This document shows, piece by piece, positions 14,201 through 29,200 of a stretch of DNA of 64,000 nt. A program made the translations under genes and the position numbers. The notes under the pieces were generated by a model, which saw only the letters and a list, made by a program, of their open reading frames with translations, was not told the origin of the DNA and did not search any database. Numbering within the stretch: the stretch's first letter is position 1; each line of letters starts with the position of its first letter. The DNA is from Liolophura sinensis (taxonomy: Eukaryota > Mollusca > Polyplacophora > Chitonida > Chitonidae): assembly GCF_032854445.1 (NCBI RefSeq), contig NC_088301.1:7560281-7624280 (forward strand), given 5' to 3'.

Positions 14201-17200
14201 TTTATGAGTGAAGAAACCCCAGTGCTTGGCGTAAACCACCAACCTTTGCTCTGCGTCTGGCGAACTTTCCGACAAGAGGAGATATGTGCACTATACTGGC
14301 AAATGGCAAGGTGCTCTTCACTGTCAACCAATTACTCTCGCCCAAAGCCTCATAAACAGGTAGAGTATGGGATATCTTAAAATCTAAGCACCTTTTACAA
14401 GCCCTGGTGACACTGTGAACAATCATAAACTCTACCTTTTTCTATTATCGTGGATTTCTCTTATGCAATAGCATGCTGTTTACTGAATTTGTGGCTGACG
14501 AATGCAAAGAATGTTCTAACCACCAAACAAGTGCATAAAATCAGCCAATCATGCCCAAGCTGCACAAGAGCAGCACACATTCAAATGTTGTCTAGGCTAT
14601 TTATGCCAAAAGCTGTGGTCACAATTAACACAGCCACTCACCCAGGAGGACAACTAGCATCTTTAACTTCTGGACATGGCAAATCAATCCAGTTTGTTGG
14701 CTCCAATGATGTCGGCCATATTGTAACTGGCAGGAAGGTCCTCAGCCGGGCGGCCATTGTTGATTCCAGCTCAGTGAAGAACTGAAGTCCTGTTAGCAGT
14801 TCAATGTCTCGTATTCTCACCACATTGTCCTTCAGGTATGCCAACGGCTCCTTCACAGAGAAAGATAAAATTTATACAACAGAAGTTGTACAGCCTGGTT
14901 ATAAAATTTAGATGGTGAAAACTGGGCACAGTTAAAAGTAAATTATCATGCCTCTCCAGGTATGACCTCGAACTCCTATCTTTCTACCTCCTAAAAGATC
15001 AGCTTTTATGAAAGGGTCATTCCTCATAAACAATGCTACAGATAATTGTTTTCAGAGGGAGTACCGTACTCCCGACTTTGAAGGAGAGGGAGTACAGTAT
15101 TCCCGACTTTGAAGGAGAAAGAGTAGGGTACACCCGACTTAGAAGGAAAGGGAGAACGATAATTTCAAGTATGCCCTACATCGTACTGCAGAACACATTT
15201 TTTCAAACATTCATCACTGCACTTTTTTGGGTCACAAGTAATTAGTATGATATGTGTACCTGTAAAGTGAGAAGGGGGCTCGAGAAAAGACATACGCGTG
15301 CACAGATGTATACATAGGCCGACATGTACAGCGATAATTCTTTCCTTTGTAGTTATCTAGGACTATACTAGTAAATATACGCCTACATGTAAACTTCCCA
15401 AAATCCACAAGAAGTTTACTGTATATAGGGTTTTACGTTATTTTGCACTTGTGTCCCTCCTTATTAAAGTGGATGGCTATGTTAATAGATAGGAGTGGAC
15501 ACCAAGAAACCGATCACCTGACTCAACAATCAACCTGAGTACAGCTGCTTCCTCTTGCTAAAAACTTTTAACATGATGAAAAGTTAGATGGTTGTTGAAA
15601 GCCATTTATATTTTAATCAGAGATAAGTTTCTTCAATTAAATTCAACGAAGGACATATGTCTCTGTCTGGCATTGTGTATCAGTATAGAAAATTGTAACG
15701 TAGTTATACTCACCATGCAATTAGGTATCGTGTTTAGGTGAGGGAGGACAAATGATACGATGTCCACGCCCCCCTGATCACATGACGTCTCTGTGGCGTC
15801 AGAACACTTCATCATAACGATGTAGTAATGGGTGGGGATGGGTACCTTATCTTCTCCATCCAGGTAGCTGGGGGTATGATCAGTCTCAATGTAGAATTTT
15901 TTTAATATGCAGGTAAATACTGAAGATATGCAAGCATATGCTGGAAGTAAAGCTTTCCACATACGTCCCATGTAGGTTTGAGGCGTACAACAGAAGACAA
16001 ATAATAAGCCGTGTCAAAGTCAACAAGGGAATTGAAGCTGTCAGAATAGTAATCAAAAATGGATGAAACATCCTCAGAGTTTAACTTAATCTGTAACTCA
16101 TCATGGTGACGACATGTACAAAGTTTCAATTTGATGGAACAAGCAATTCTGAAAAACATCCAGAATAAGGTTTTATAATGGACTCTGAAAGACAGACACG
16201 GTGTAAAGCAAATGTAATCTTTAACAGCGTGATTCTGACTGTATGGAGGCTACACCTACGGTGCTGCGTTGTTGAGATTGTCTGCGTGTCCGTCAGCGTC
16301 TCTGTCCCAGATTGGCCCGGTCACCACACTGAGGCTGCCGTACTGATGGGAGTAATCCACCATCAGACTCAACAAGAAGCTCCAGGCTCCTGGCACCGTA
16401 CAAAGAAAGCTCATGCTTAAAGAGAGATAGCTAGGAAACTTCATTTATAAAGCTATTCTATTACCAAATATAAAAAACAAGTACTAAAATAAAAAAAACA
16501 TGACATCCAGGATACAGCTAACCCAGTGGTCTTTGACATCAAGACATTGATATATGTTGTTCACTTTGTGCCTAGAAATTATATGGCTGGACCGCAAATT
16601 CTGGACAGCAACTTAAAGGAGTATTTGTGAAAACTTTCAATCTATTCTAGTATACAACAAGATATTAGAGCTTGTCAAAATCCATTTTCAATAGGCTTCT
16701 GGGCACATAAACACCTTAAGCTCAAAACCTCGTAGTGAAGCAGTTCTATTAAGTAAAAATGCCAATATATGATAAAAAGGGGCGTGACCGCCACTTCGCT
16801 TTTGGGGCCCATTTTCAACAGGTTTCTAAACTAGAAAGATGGAAAAAGCCAATTTCCGTGATGGAACACATCATCAGTGATGTGAGTATAAATACTGGTG
16901 CTTATGAATCAAATCTTCAAATTCTGGCATGAAGTGTAAATTAAATGTTAGAAAGAGGTCACTATTGTCTTGAATACTTTGCTACGCCAATAAAGACCTG
17001 ACTAGCCAGTAATGCAGGAGTAGCTGTACCTCGTAAAAATCCATCATGCATTGGCACAATGTTGGTTGTCTTCTGGGATTCTGGCAATGACTGCAGTGAG
17101 GAGGAAAAATCTAAAACAAGACAACACGAAATTAACTTTTTTGTTAATTAAATTTTGCTGCACTCACTTTTAATAATGGCTATTCATTTAAGGAGTGACC

Positions 17201-20200
17201 TTTTTGCAAGATGACATGAGCTTTTGGTGTTGCAACACAGCTACTGCTAATTTGAGCTTGTTCATTATGAGTTCACCTAGCTTTTCACCTAGCTAGACCT
17301 TTTCTTGCATTGTTTGACATTTTCATCATCATTCTGTTTAATTACGCCAAGGTAAATCAGTGGTACCATAAAGAAAAAAACATGCAATGAAAGAAATCCC
17401 TACTTTCTACTCCATGCTAATAGCTATATATGTATGTTTACAACCAACACTTTATGATACATTTACCCACAAGGCTCACACAGGGAGCCACAACTAAAAG
17501 ACTTTCCATTTATTTATTTATTTCATTTGTGTTTTACGCCTTTCTCAAGAATATTTCACCTTATGGTGGCCAGCATTATAGTGAGAGGAAACCGGGGGAA
17601 ACACATAACCATGTTGCTGGGAGACCTTCCCACGTACGCATGAGCTGGACTTCATCTGGCAGCTGTCATAGGTTAGAGGCTCATGCGTCATTGTGCCATG
17701 CTGGCACACTAATCACCTTGGCCACGGAGCCCTCCCTGCTTTCTAATTCATGTTAATAACTATATGTATACACACACATATATGTTTACATCCTACTACA
17801 CTTACTGATACATATACTCACAAGGCTCAAACAGGTAGCCGGGTCTTAAATCCTGTTGTTCTTGACACCAGATGTTACTCGTGTTTCCTATCACCCTTCC
17901 ATCATCACGAATACAACCACGAACAGCAGAAATATTCCCTGAAGTTATGTTCCTAGAGTTGTCAAGAGACAAGATAAATGATGCCCAGTAAGGAACACTA
18001 TCCGAGTCTCCGTAAAAGACATCATAGTCAGTGTTGGTCAATTTACAGGAACTGGTCCTGGCAGATGAGACAGGGACTGGATGCTGCTGAGGGGGGTGAT
18101 CTGTGGATGAAACCGCCACACCGCCAACTCCAGGTACCTAAATTTTGTATACGTAAAAACAGTTTAATTCTTCATCTTTCCTGATTTCTTTTTCCTTAGA
18201 AAACCGGTATTTCATAATCACCATGGAAATACAATGCATGTATAGCTTCTTATCTGTTTATTTGTTATATTATTGTTGTTTGACACCATACTCAAGAATT
18301 ATTAATTTATAGTGAGTGATTGAGTGCTTGGGGTTTAACGTCGTGCTCAACAATTTTTCAGTCACATGAAGACGAAGGAATCCTTAGGGTGTATGTAATA
18401 TACCTCCTTGTGGCAGGACGGATTTCCACCGCTCTTTTATTTAGTGCTGCTTCAATGAGACGACTTACCGAAGGCAAGTAAGCCGCCCGCCCGAGCCATT
18501 ATACTGATACGGGTCAACCAGCCGTTGCACTAGCCCCTTCATGCTGAACGCCATATTAACTTATACCATGCTCTCCCAACATAATGCTGGCTGCCATCAC
18601 CAATGAAATAAATAAATAAAATCAAGTATACAATGGCAGTTAGTTTTATGTGTGGAGGAAAAAAGTGTGCCTGGTGTAAACCACCAACCTTTGGCAAGTT
18701 ACTGACGAACTTCCCACATGTCACACAGAGATATCACATCTACAGCAGTGCTCCTTTATTCACTAGAACACTATGCCTGTCACCAGATAAGACACCCCAC
18801 ACAATCACAGTATCCTAATATGTATTATATTTCTCTTCATACATGAACTTCTAATTTGATTTAAATCACTTACTATCATCATGAATTCATCCTCAGAGTA
18901 TAGTTTGAAAATGTATTCCTATACGCTGTCCACATCCCTTAATACAAACGTTATAACTTGTATAAGAAATTCGCGCCTTTAATAAATTAAAAACTACAGA
19001 CCTTGTATTCATACATTTAAAAGAGCATTTTAATATACATTACCTGATCTTCACAACTACATGGGGGATCCGGAGTCCTGTTGACAGGGAGACAGTTGGC
19101 TGCCCCTGATGTGGGCTGTGATGGCGGTTGGGGAGGGTTTCTGAGGAGATGATAGAGGGAACCCTCAGTGCCGTTGTTCGGGGCGGGATTAATGCCCAGG
19201 ACATCTGAAGAGATAAACATACCTTTTTTAAATTGGTGTTTTGCATCTTATAGTTAACAATCGTTAAATTATACTTTTTCTATACTTTTATTTTTTAAAT
19301 ATTTTAAGATCAAAGGAATGACTAAACTCAGAATCAAAACAAACCAGGTTTTCTGTTTACATGGACAAGCACAATCGGTCACTTCTCTACAACTAATTTT
19401 GATTGAACGCAAATTTCCAACTTCTACACCACAAAATACATGTATTCCAGAAATATGTTTTGACCAAAGGCAAAAGGGACATGTATAAGCCCCAATAAGC
19501 AAATTTTATTGAATTTGCTTTGAATGGCTTCAGATATACGGCAGCCAAACAGATGGGACAGACAGACAGACAGACAGAAGAAGAAAAGCCATGAAGATGA
19601 TATTTAGCCCAATGACAGTGCTGACAGCACATTTCCCTTTCAGCATTTTTTTACAAGAAGCAAAACCCGTTTTACAAGTAAGATAAAACTATCAATACCT
19701 GTATCATCTAACTCAGGAACTGATTCAGGATTGAATTTATAGGGCCTCTATCTTAATACAAGACTATCGACTACTCTGACACTATCTAGTCCAGGCACTG
19801 TACTATGACGCATGTACCCACCACACATCAGGTTGTACAGCTCTATGTTCTCAAATGGTGGCGTTCCCAGATGTTGTTTGAAGGCAGGGCCATATGCTAT
19901 AAACAGGGCCTGAAATGAAATAAAACATGTATATCATGTATACACAGGTATGTAATGAATACAACAGATAGATTTCCTAGTATCTTTCATAATAGGAACA
20001 TGCAGTTCTTAACTTCGATCACACTGTACCTAACGTAGTTCTTAACTGCAATTACACTGTACCTCATGTTGTTCTTAATTGCAATTACACTCTACCTCAT
20101 GTAGTTCTTAACTGCAATTACACTATACCTCATGTAGTTCAAAACTGCAATTACACTGTCCCTCATGTAGTTCTTAACTGCAATTACACTCTACCTCATG

Positions 20201-23200
20201 TAGTTCTTGACTGCAATTACACTGTGCATCATATAGTTCTTAGCTGTAATTACACTGTATCTCATGTAGTTCTTAACTGCAATTACACTGTACCTCATGT
20301 AGTTCTTAACTGCAATTACACTGTACCTCATGTAGTTCTTAACTGCAATTACACTCTACCTCATGTAGTTCTTAACTGCAATTACACTGTACCTCATGTA
20401 GTTCTTAACTGCAATTACACTCTACCTCATGTTGTTCTTAATTGCAATTACACTCTACCTCATGTAGTTCTTAATTGCAATTACACTCTACCTCATGTAG
20501 TTCTTAACTGCAATTACACTCTACCTCATGTAGTTCTTAGCTGCAATTACACTGTATCTCATGTAGTTCTTAACTGCAATTACACTATACCTCATGTAGT
20601 TCTTAACTGCAATTACACTCTACCTCATGTAGTTCTTAATTGCAATTACACTCTACCTCATGTTGTTCTTAATTGCAATTACACTCTACCTCATGTAGTT
20701 CTTAACTGCAATTAATCTCTACCTCATGTAGTTCTTAACTGCAATTACACTGTCCCTCATGTAGTTCTTAACTGCAATTACACTGTCCCTCATGTAGTTC
20801 TTGACTGCAATTACACTGTGCATCATGTAGTTCTTAGCTGCAATTACACTGTATCTCATGTAGTTCTTAACTGCAATTACACTCTACCTCATGTAGTTCT
20901 TAACTGCAATTACACTCTACCTCATGCAGTTCTTAACTGCAATTACACTGTCCCTCATGTAGTTCTTAACTGCAATTACACTCTACCTCATGTAGTTCTT
21001 GACTGCAATTACACTGTGCATCATGTAGTTCTTAGCTGCAATTACACTGTATCTCATGTAGTTCTTAACTGCAATTACACTCTACCTCATGTAGTTCTTA
21101 ACTGCAATTACACTCTACCTCATGTAGTTCTTAACTGCAATTACACTGTACCTCATATAGTTCATAATTGCAATTACACTGTACCTCATGTACATGTAGT
21201 TCTTGCTATTCTCTCCAGTATAAAACTAGTTCTTGCTATTCTTTCCAGTACAGCCACAGTGTAGTTTTTTACTATTGCATCCTGTGATAGCTAGTCTGAG
21301 TTCTTTCTGTTTCTTAAGACACTGTTACCGCCTGAGGTTGAGGTGTTCAAGCTAGATGATCACCCAGTCGAGGCCGTCTTTTGTCACGGAAGTCGCGAAG
21401 CTTGGACACCAAAACCAAAAGCGGCAACTGAGAACATCCAGTTCTTGCTATTCTCTCCTGTGACATCCAGTTCTTGCTGTTCTCTCCAGTAACATCCAGT
21501 TCTTGCTATTCTCTCCTGTAATAACTTATTTATTTGATTGGTGTTTTACGCCGAACTCAAGAATATTTCACTTACATGTATACGACAGCCGCCAGCATTA
21601 CGGCCGGAGGAAACAGGAGGAAACCCACGACCATTCGCAGGTTGCTGACAGACCTTCCCACGAATAGTCCGAGGGGGAGCCAGCATGAGCTGGCCTTGAA
21701 CTCACAGTAATTGAATTGGTGAGAGGCTCCTGGGTCACTGCACCACTCTGGCATGCTAAACAACTCGGCCCTGTAATAAGTAGTTCAGGCTGTAATCTAG
21801 CTTGTTCATTCAACTCCGCAATTCAGCCTACTCTTCATATAAATCCATAAGTATTCAAAACATAATCAAAGAAGAGATTCTTACCTCCATGCTCTTGTAG
21901 ATGTTATCGTAACCATGGTTACCCTTCAGTCCACTTCTGCCTTTCTTGCCACTTTTAATGTAAGATTCAAGTATAATTAAAATATAAAGACTATGATAAC
22001 TGTCCGTTTTTGCTTCTCGGGCCAAGTATTTAAATGTTAAGACAATAGTAGCAAAATGCTGTATTGGGTGTATGCTTATCCGGCCCTTCAGTCCACTCTT
22101 GCTGTTTTTGCCAATGTCAAGAACTGATCCAAATATTAAAATATTAACACTACAGTAACACAATTTGCATTTATTTATTTTTTTACTCAAGAATATTTCC
22201 GTCACATATAAGACGACGGCCAGCATTATGGTGGAAGGAAACCGGCCAATTTGTGATTAAGGCTACCTTTCAGTCTACGTTTGATTTTCTGGCCACTGTC
22301 AGCGAAAGATCCGAGTATTAAAATGTTAAGATTACAGAATCACAAAACTGTATGTATTTATCATTGCCACAACGCAGTGTACGGTACAAGCCAGACTAAA
22401 AGTACTACTTCAGATCCCATTCAGGCACACATCATATGGTACCAATCCCTTACTGGTTGTAAATATATATGGTTAAATTATAATCAACAAGTCCATTTTA
22501 TCCTGCCAGCACAGTTAAATGTACAAAAATAACAGGGAGTCAAAAATTTGACTGGCCAACTATAAATAGACACTCACACAGAGCTGTGTGCTTTGACAGT
22601 TACTTTGTCACAGTTAAAACAAACAAAGTTTACTAAACAGACCGTATATAGACGTATGACCAATTATCAGTATGGAAAACACCACAACACATTTTTGTGG
22701 AAGGGTGACCTTATACTTCTGTCAGTATAAAGTAGTCAGTGGTGACCAAGGTCATGGTCTATCTTAATTCCTTCATGATATTTTTAATATGATTTCCTCC
22801 ACATAGCTCATTTGATATACCTGAAAATGACCATATTTCAATAGCCTTACAACTGCTGATAACTTTTGTGACACAGGCCCCGAGAACAGCGATGTATTAA
22901 ACAACAGAATGCACAGAACTTCCCATCCTACACTCCCACGCATGTTGTTCTAATCCTCAGCTAACACTCGCCCATGATGACAGGGTCCTCAAAGAAACTT
23001 TATCTTAATATCTAATCACCAAGATTGGTGTCTTAAAAATCAAGTTTTCTTCTCCGTAACTTACTCATTTAACAGCCAAGTGTCCTCGACCTCCAATAGA
23101 ATGTTACCAATCCTGTTTGAGTTGAGGACATGGTGTCGTTTAGGGACTGTCTCTTTGGTGAAAACCTTCATCATCTCCGACTTACATTCCAGATCTTCTA

Positions 23201-26200
23201 CCACACTGCTGACAGCTGAGATGGTGTAAAGAAATAACATGTCATACTAAGATACGACTTTGGTACGACCCTCTCCACAAAAAAAAACGCATCACTGGAA
23301 TCTATCAGCTCGATTCTCTGTCGAAGGACACCTAATTTTCTAATATGAATGAAAAGTGACATAATCCATGTTAAAATCCAATTAATGATCCATACAATCA
23401 AAATACCTTGGCAAATGAGTATCAAGTTTCACTGGTCGAACTGGATGTGTATTCGACTACATTAATGTTTACATAACTCATACAGAGACAGAACTCTGAC
23501 TACCAAGTCTCGCCTTTCCAGTGAAAATACTGGCCCATATTCGCTAGCCCATATTCACCTTCCTGCTTGAAGCAGTCATGCACAGGAAGTTTTCAACAAC
23601 AGCGTGTTATCTACGGCTTATGACGATTTGGTCGTTCCACGTTATGTTAATTAGCCCTCCATATCAGATTTGTGAGCTCTTTCAGCCAGAGGTAGTAGAC
23701 AGAAGCCTCAAGGTATCTCCTGGCTTTCCGCCAAATCCGAACAAACAAGAGCTGAATTCTAAGTCTGTGACCTCAGCGGTGAGGTGTCAGTATTATTTCA
23801 GAGATGTACAAAGTAATAATTCCAACAATGTCAGTGTTTACATGCCTGAAATGTACTGGTAACAAGATTATTCAGACAAAAATTTACAATATCGCTGTAT
23901 AAATACAAACAAACATTGCACAAACTCTGCAACATAACAGTGATTCGTGCACTTGAAAAAAAAAAACATTTATAAATGCAACATCTTTGAGCTGGACTGG
24001 GATTTGAACTTACACCTATCTAATCAGAAACAATTACCTACAATTTGGTAAAAATAAAATTAGAACATTGCACACGCTTGATAGCACAGAATGTGCTTCT
24101 CTGACAACTCACACTGTTCCGTTGCGTATCGAGTGTAGTTGGCCATCAATTTCGTGTTGATGTGACCGTAAGTTCCCGCGTCCGTCAGAAAGCGACGTGT
24201 GTCCGTGAAATCAGCATAATCCACTTCCCGAGTTTTACTGTCAGTTGCAGCCATACCTGATAAAAAATGAGAAACAGAGAGTTTAATGTTTCAACACAGC
24301 AAGCAAAAAAAAAACAAACAGAAGATAATATACAGGGGCCAATTCCATAATTACAAATTCAAAATGCGTAATTTGATTTTTAGCTGTTTATACACATAAG
24401 AAGTGTTATGAGAATATTTTTTTTATTTTTTTTTATTTGATTAGTGTTTTTCGCAACACTCAAGAACATTTCAATGATATGACGGTGGGCAGAATTATGG
24501 TGGTAGGAATCTGAGCAGATCCTAGGGGAACTATCTGAATGTCCTGAGAACACCTGCCTTAGATGGTTCTGTATTTATTTATCTATTTATTTACCTGATT
24601 GGAATTTTCCATACTCAAGAATTTCTCTTATACACCATGCCAGCCAGCATTATCGTAGTGGGAACTGTAGCTTTTCAAATTACCGTTTTATTTATCTTAC
24701 AGATACATATAGAGTAGCAGCAATGACAAGTGTTATCAATTGGGAACAGTTGGTACTTCTGGAATGAATGATTATGGCTTAACACGGCCCCTTGGGCAAT
24801 ACTGCAGCCATGTCGTGTCAAGAGGTAACTTGTAGCTACGTATGTATTACCTAAGAGACAATATCCAGGTCAAGCGATTTGCCGAGAAAAACACACAAAA
24901 AAAGCACAGGCACACTCAGCTCCATAAATGGAAACAAATGACTTTAAAGGCAAAAAAGAAAACCACAATGTGAACAATATTTCAGATGAAAGAACATTGT
25001 CCACAAAAATAGTCGAAATTATTTTTTTTTAGAATTGCCAATAAAATGCATTTGAAACTTGGGTTCTAATGTGGCCTTTTCTGACCACATCACATCATTT
25101 TTTTTGTCATACACAGTTCTAGAATTCATCATTATAATGCATACATACATTGAATTCTTGAGTATGACGTAAAAACACCAATCAAATAAATAAATAAATA
25201 AACAAATTACACATAGATCTATGATGTATTTATCAAATGGGCCTTGAAACGAACTATTTCTCTCAATAAATATGGATAAATAAATAATATACACATAGAT
25301 CTATGAATGTATTCATCGAATGGGCCTTGAAACGAACTATTTCTCTCAATAAATATGGATATGACTCCACTCAAGACCACCCATAGAATGCTGTCTTCAA
25401 ACCTGCTTACTCATAAAAAAATTATGTCAGACTATTTTCTTGGACAGCGTTTAATGGTCTTTTCATCTGTTTTATACTTCAATTTTGTGTTTTCTTTCCC
25501 TTTAATATTGCGCCTGTAATATATGCACATGTTACAAGTCACTTACCATGATCAGCCAAAAGCATAATATTGACACACTGATGGAGACCCCTGATGGCTA
25601 AACCATCCATGAGTATCTCAATGAATTCATCAATTGTTCTTAGAGTTTCATCTATCTGGAATTTAAAACAATCACATCGTTAATGACATCTACAATAGCT
25701 CATGCTTCAGAATCAAATTTAAAGGTATAATCTTGACCGTTAATTTGCTTCCATTAAAGTGAAAGAAAGGTAATATATGAAGTAAGGTTCATCATACAGA
25801 CAACTGAAAACTGTGTGTAAAAATAAGTTAATTTATATTTTCAGATTTTTTTAGAGTGCTGAAATGCATTCAAATGTATACAATGGTGGGCTTAATGAGC
25901 CATACTGACAGTATCTGGGAACTCGTCGCATCACCTTTCTTCCTCATGGAATATTTAGGAAGATCATTTGAGTAATCTCTTACTCATGGGTAAACAGAGT
26001 TATTCCAACATTCAGTGTCATGATTAGAGTTGGAAAAACTTTCTGGGACATTCGAGATCCTAAACTCTGATAATATGTTCCATAAAGCCCACCTTAGAAT
26101 TCAAATGTTTGAAATGTTTCCAGGATGAGTTTAGCTTCTAACAAGTGACTCAACTGGTCAGTGACCAAAGTAGTACGTAGTTACTCAGTGAGCCAATATA

Positions 26201-29200
26201 AAGCAAACATACACATTTTTACAAACCATCATTAATTGTCAACTTGTATTCATCTTATATAATTCATCATTAGATATGTGCACGTCTGTTTTATACTTTT
26301 GTCCAGTGTATTTAAACTAAAAATGAAGTCGCATTTATCTTCATTTGTTCATTATTTTTGATTGGTGTATACATTAATGCAACGTTCGAAAATTTCTCAT
26401 TCATGTCATGATGGTCAGGTGTATGAGGTGGCACAGAGTACAATGGCACTTCCTGTACCAAATACATGTACCTGATTTATTTATTTATTTACTTTATAGG
26501 TGTTTTACGCCGTACTCCAGAATATTTCACTTATACGATAGTAGCCATCATTGTGGTGGGAGGAAACAGGGCAGAACCCGGGGAAATCCACTACCTCATT
26601 TAATGCTGCAGATGAACTGCCTGGAGTTGAATCCAAGGCTGCAATTTCTCTAAGTCTAAGGCCAATCAGTTCGGTCACATCAAGAACGATGTATCATGTT
26701 TGTGCTTCAACCTACTTTAGGGTCATCAGGACCTTTGCCATGTCCTTCATGGTCAGGCTCATCAAAGTAGGTCAGCATAAGGTCAGGCTTGTCTGAGTCC
26801 GAGGATGACACCCAGTCTAGCACGCGCTTTACACGGGTGTCGTAGCTCACGCTCCTAGAAAAGATGAATGTCTCCAAGAGATGGTAAACTCTCAACTCTG
26901 AACACTATTAACCATGCAGTACTAAAAGTCAGTAACAATAATTATTGTTTAAATGCATACAATTTAAATTATTATTTGACCTAAATTTTCGCCCTGGCTA
27001 ATACTACCCAGCGTTCCACTGATCTTAGAAACATGTTTTGAGGTTTGTTTGGAAGGCAGGATGATATCCTATTGGGAAAATGTGGTTTTCAGCAATAAAC
27101 GTAATATTTAAATTACGATCTTTATTTTTCTTCTGTGGGCTAACAATAGGTCAGCTACAATAACCCTTAATTGGCCCAGATGAGGTGTGATTTGAAACTA
27201 AAGACATTTTCATGTTATCACAGTGGAGTCAAAACATTTGTGTCTTCCTGTGAAACTATGCAGACATGATGTCACAGGTAATTTATGCAGACATGATGTC
27301 ACAGGTAATTTATGCAGACATGATGTCACCGGTAATTTATGCAGACATTATGTCACAGGTAATTTATGTAGACATGATGTCACATGTTATTTACGCAAAC
27401 ATGATGTCACAGGTAATTTATGCAGACATGATGTCACAGGTAATTTATGCAGACATGATGTCACAGGTAATTTATACAGACATGATGTCACAGGTAATTT
27501 ATGTAGACATGATGTCACATGTTATTTACGCAAACATGATGTCACACGTCATAAATGCTGAACTAATGTCACGTAGTTTATGCTGAACTGATGTTAAGTG
27601 ATTAGATGTACTGGATTTTTCTGTGCAAAAAAGTGAGTTATGCATAAATTTTTCTGGATCCATTCAATTCAGATAAAATTAAATGATCAGTTTTACATTA
27701 TTCTGTTCTTATTTTTCACACTCCTCACATTGGGCCAGAATTATTAGTTGTATTTTAAGAAAACGGTTCTGCTAATAGATGGTAGTAGTAAGTTATCTTT
27801 TGAAGGGAAAGAAAACATACACAGAAGTGCATGTACACGTAAGCAACAGTTCCAGATTTTATTAGGTCAAATGCAGCCAAATATATGAATTGTAAGATGG
27901 CCTTTCAGACAGTATTGATAAGGTATGTTACTAATGACATCATGCTGACTTGTCCCTGGCCCTGAAACAGGTATTTGGATTCACTTTGTCATGTACAAGA
28001 ACACAATACGGGAGCAAAGGTCACAAGACTGTTGTTCATCCTTGTACAGTATGCAGGTGTCGAAAAAGTTGGGTGATGTCAGTGCAGCCATACAATACCA
28101 ATATCGTTTATGTATAAAGCCCACCTTACAATACACACATCTGACTACATTTAATTCAGTGAAAAAAATACATAAAGAAAAGATTCATGTTGATTATATC
28201 TGCAACAATATGTACTCTAAAAAGTCCATTATTATCTGGAATTTTTTGAGCTGAATGTTTTAAACAAGCCCAAAATCAAAAATCAAAAAAAAATCATGTA
28301 TACCAGGAACAAACTGTCAAACTTACCCACTGTACAAATGCCACTCATCAGGGTAGATTCCTGAAACAGATCGACTATGCTTTATAAACTTCAACAATCA
28401 AGTGACCGACATTTAACTAATTAGATAAACGTGTCTTCTGCGTTATGTGTGGCGTATCAAATATCAACTGAATGCGTAACTGCGTTACTGAATGGGTTGC
28501 TTTATCCGCGAATCGAGAGTCTATTATCTTCGAGAAAGGCGAACTTTAGACCTGCATGACAAGAGTATGTCACGAATACTTTACCTTTTGTGGAATACCG
28601 CATTTTGAAGAGAACAAACCTTAATCCACCTTGACAATGTGTAAGAAAACAAAAATGGTGGCGACACATTTTTACATCGCTGGGCTGGTGACAACAAATC
28701 TGTGGCTCAAAATAAACACAAAGAGAACTCTTGTCAAGTCCTCGTAGGTCGACCAATGATTACTCCAAAATACATTTGCCTTTTTTTCACATAACAGCAG
28801 AGCAGATCGATAATATTTTCAACAAAATTCTCACCAATCAGGCACTAAGACATTATGCACAGAATGTCGCGTCACCAAATTACCTTAATACAAGTGCAAC
28901 TGTTGAACTTCATCAATGGAGCTTTACAACTTGGACTCACTAGCAGCATCATGTGTGGAAGGTTTTAATAGAACTTCAAGCGAGAAGGGAAGCAATTCAG
29001 CTGAGATCACATTTGTTCCTTGACCCTCGCTGGAGCATGTCTCTTTGTTTACCCAGGCACGGTAGGATAACGATTGTCAGCCGTTTTTATTTGTCATATT
29101 ACGACTTTGCATTAATAAAAACTTGATATACACTCAAATCTGGCCAAAAGTGATGTCTAGGGACGTACTTTTGACCACAATTTTGTCCTTTTTCCGTGAA

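Noticed and set aside
20224-21264. Long plus-strand frames of [11 protein letters not shown] repeats
   Set aside because: They arise from a 33-bp intronic minisatellite; unit length alone keeps the frame open, and there is no other coding evidence.
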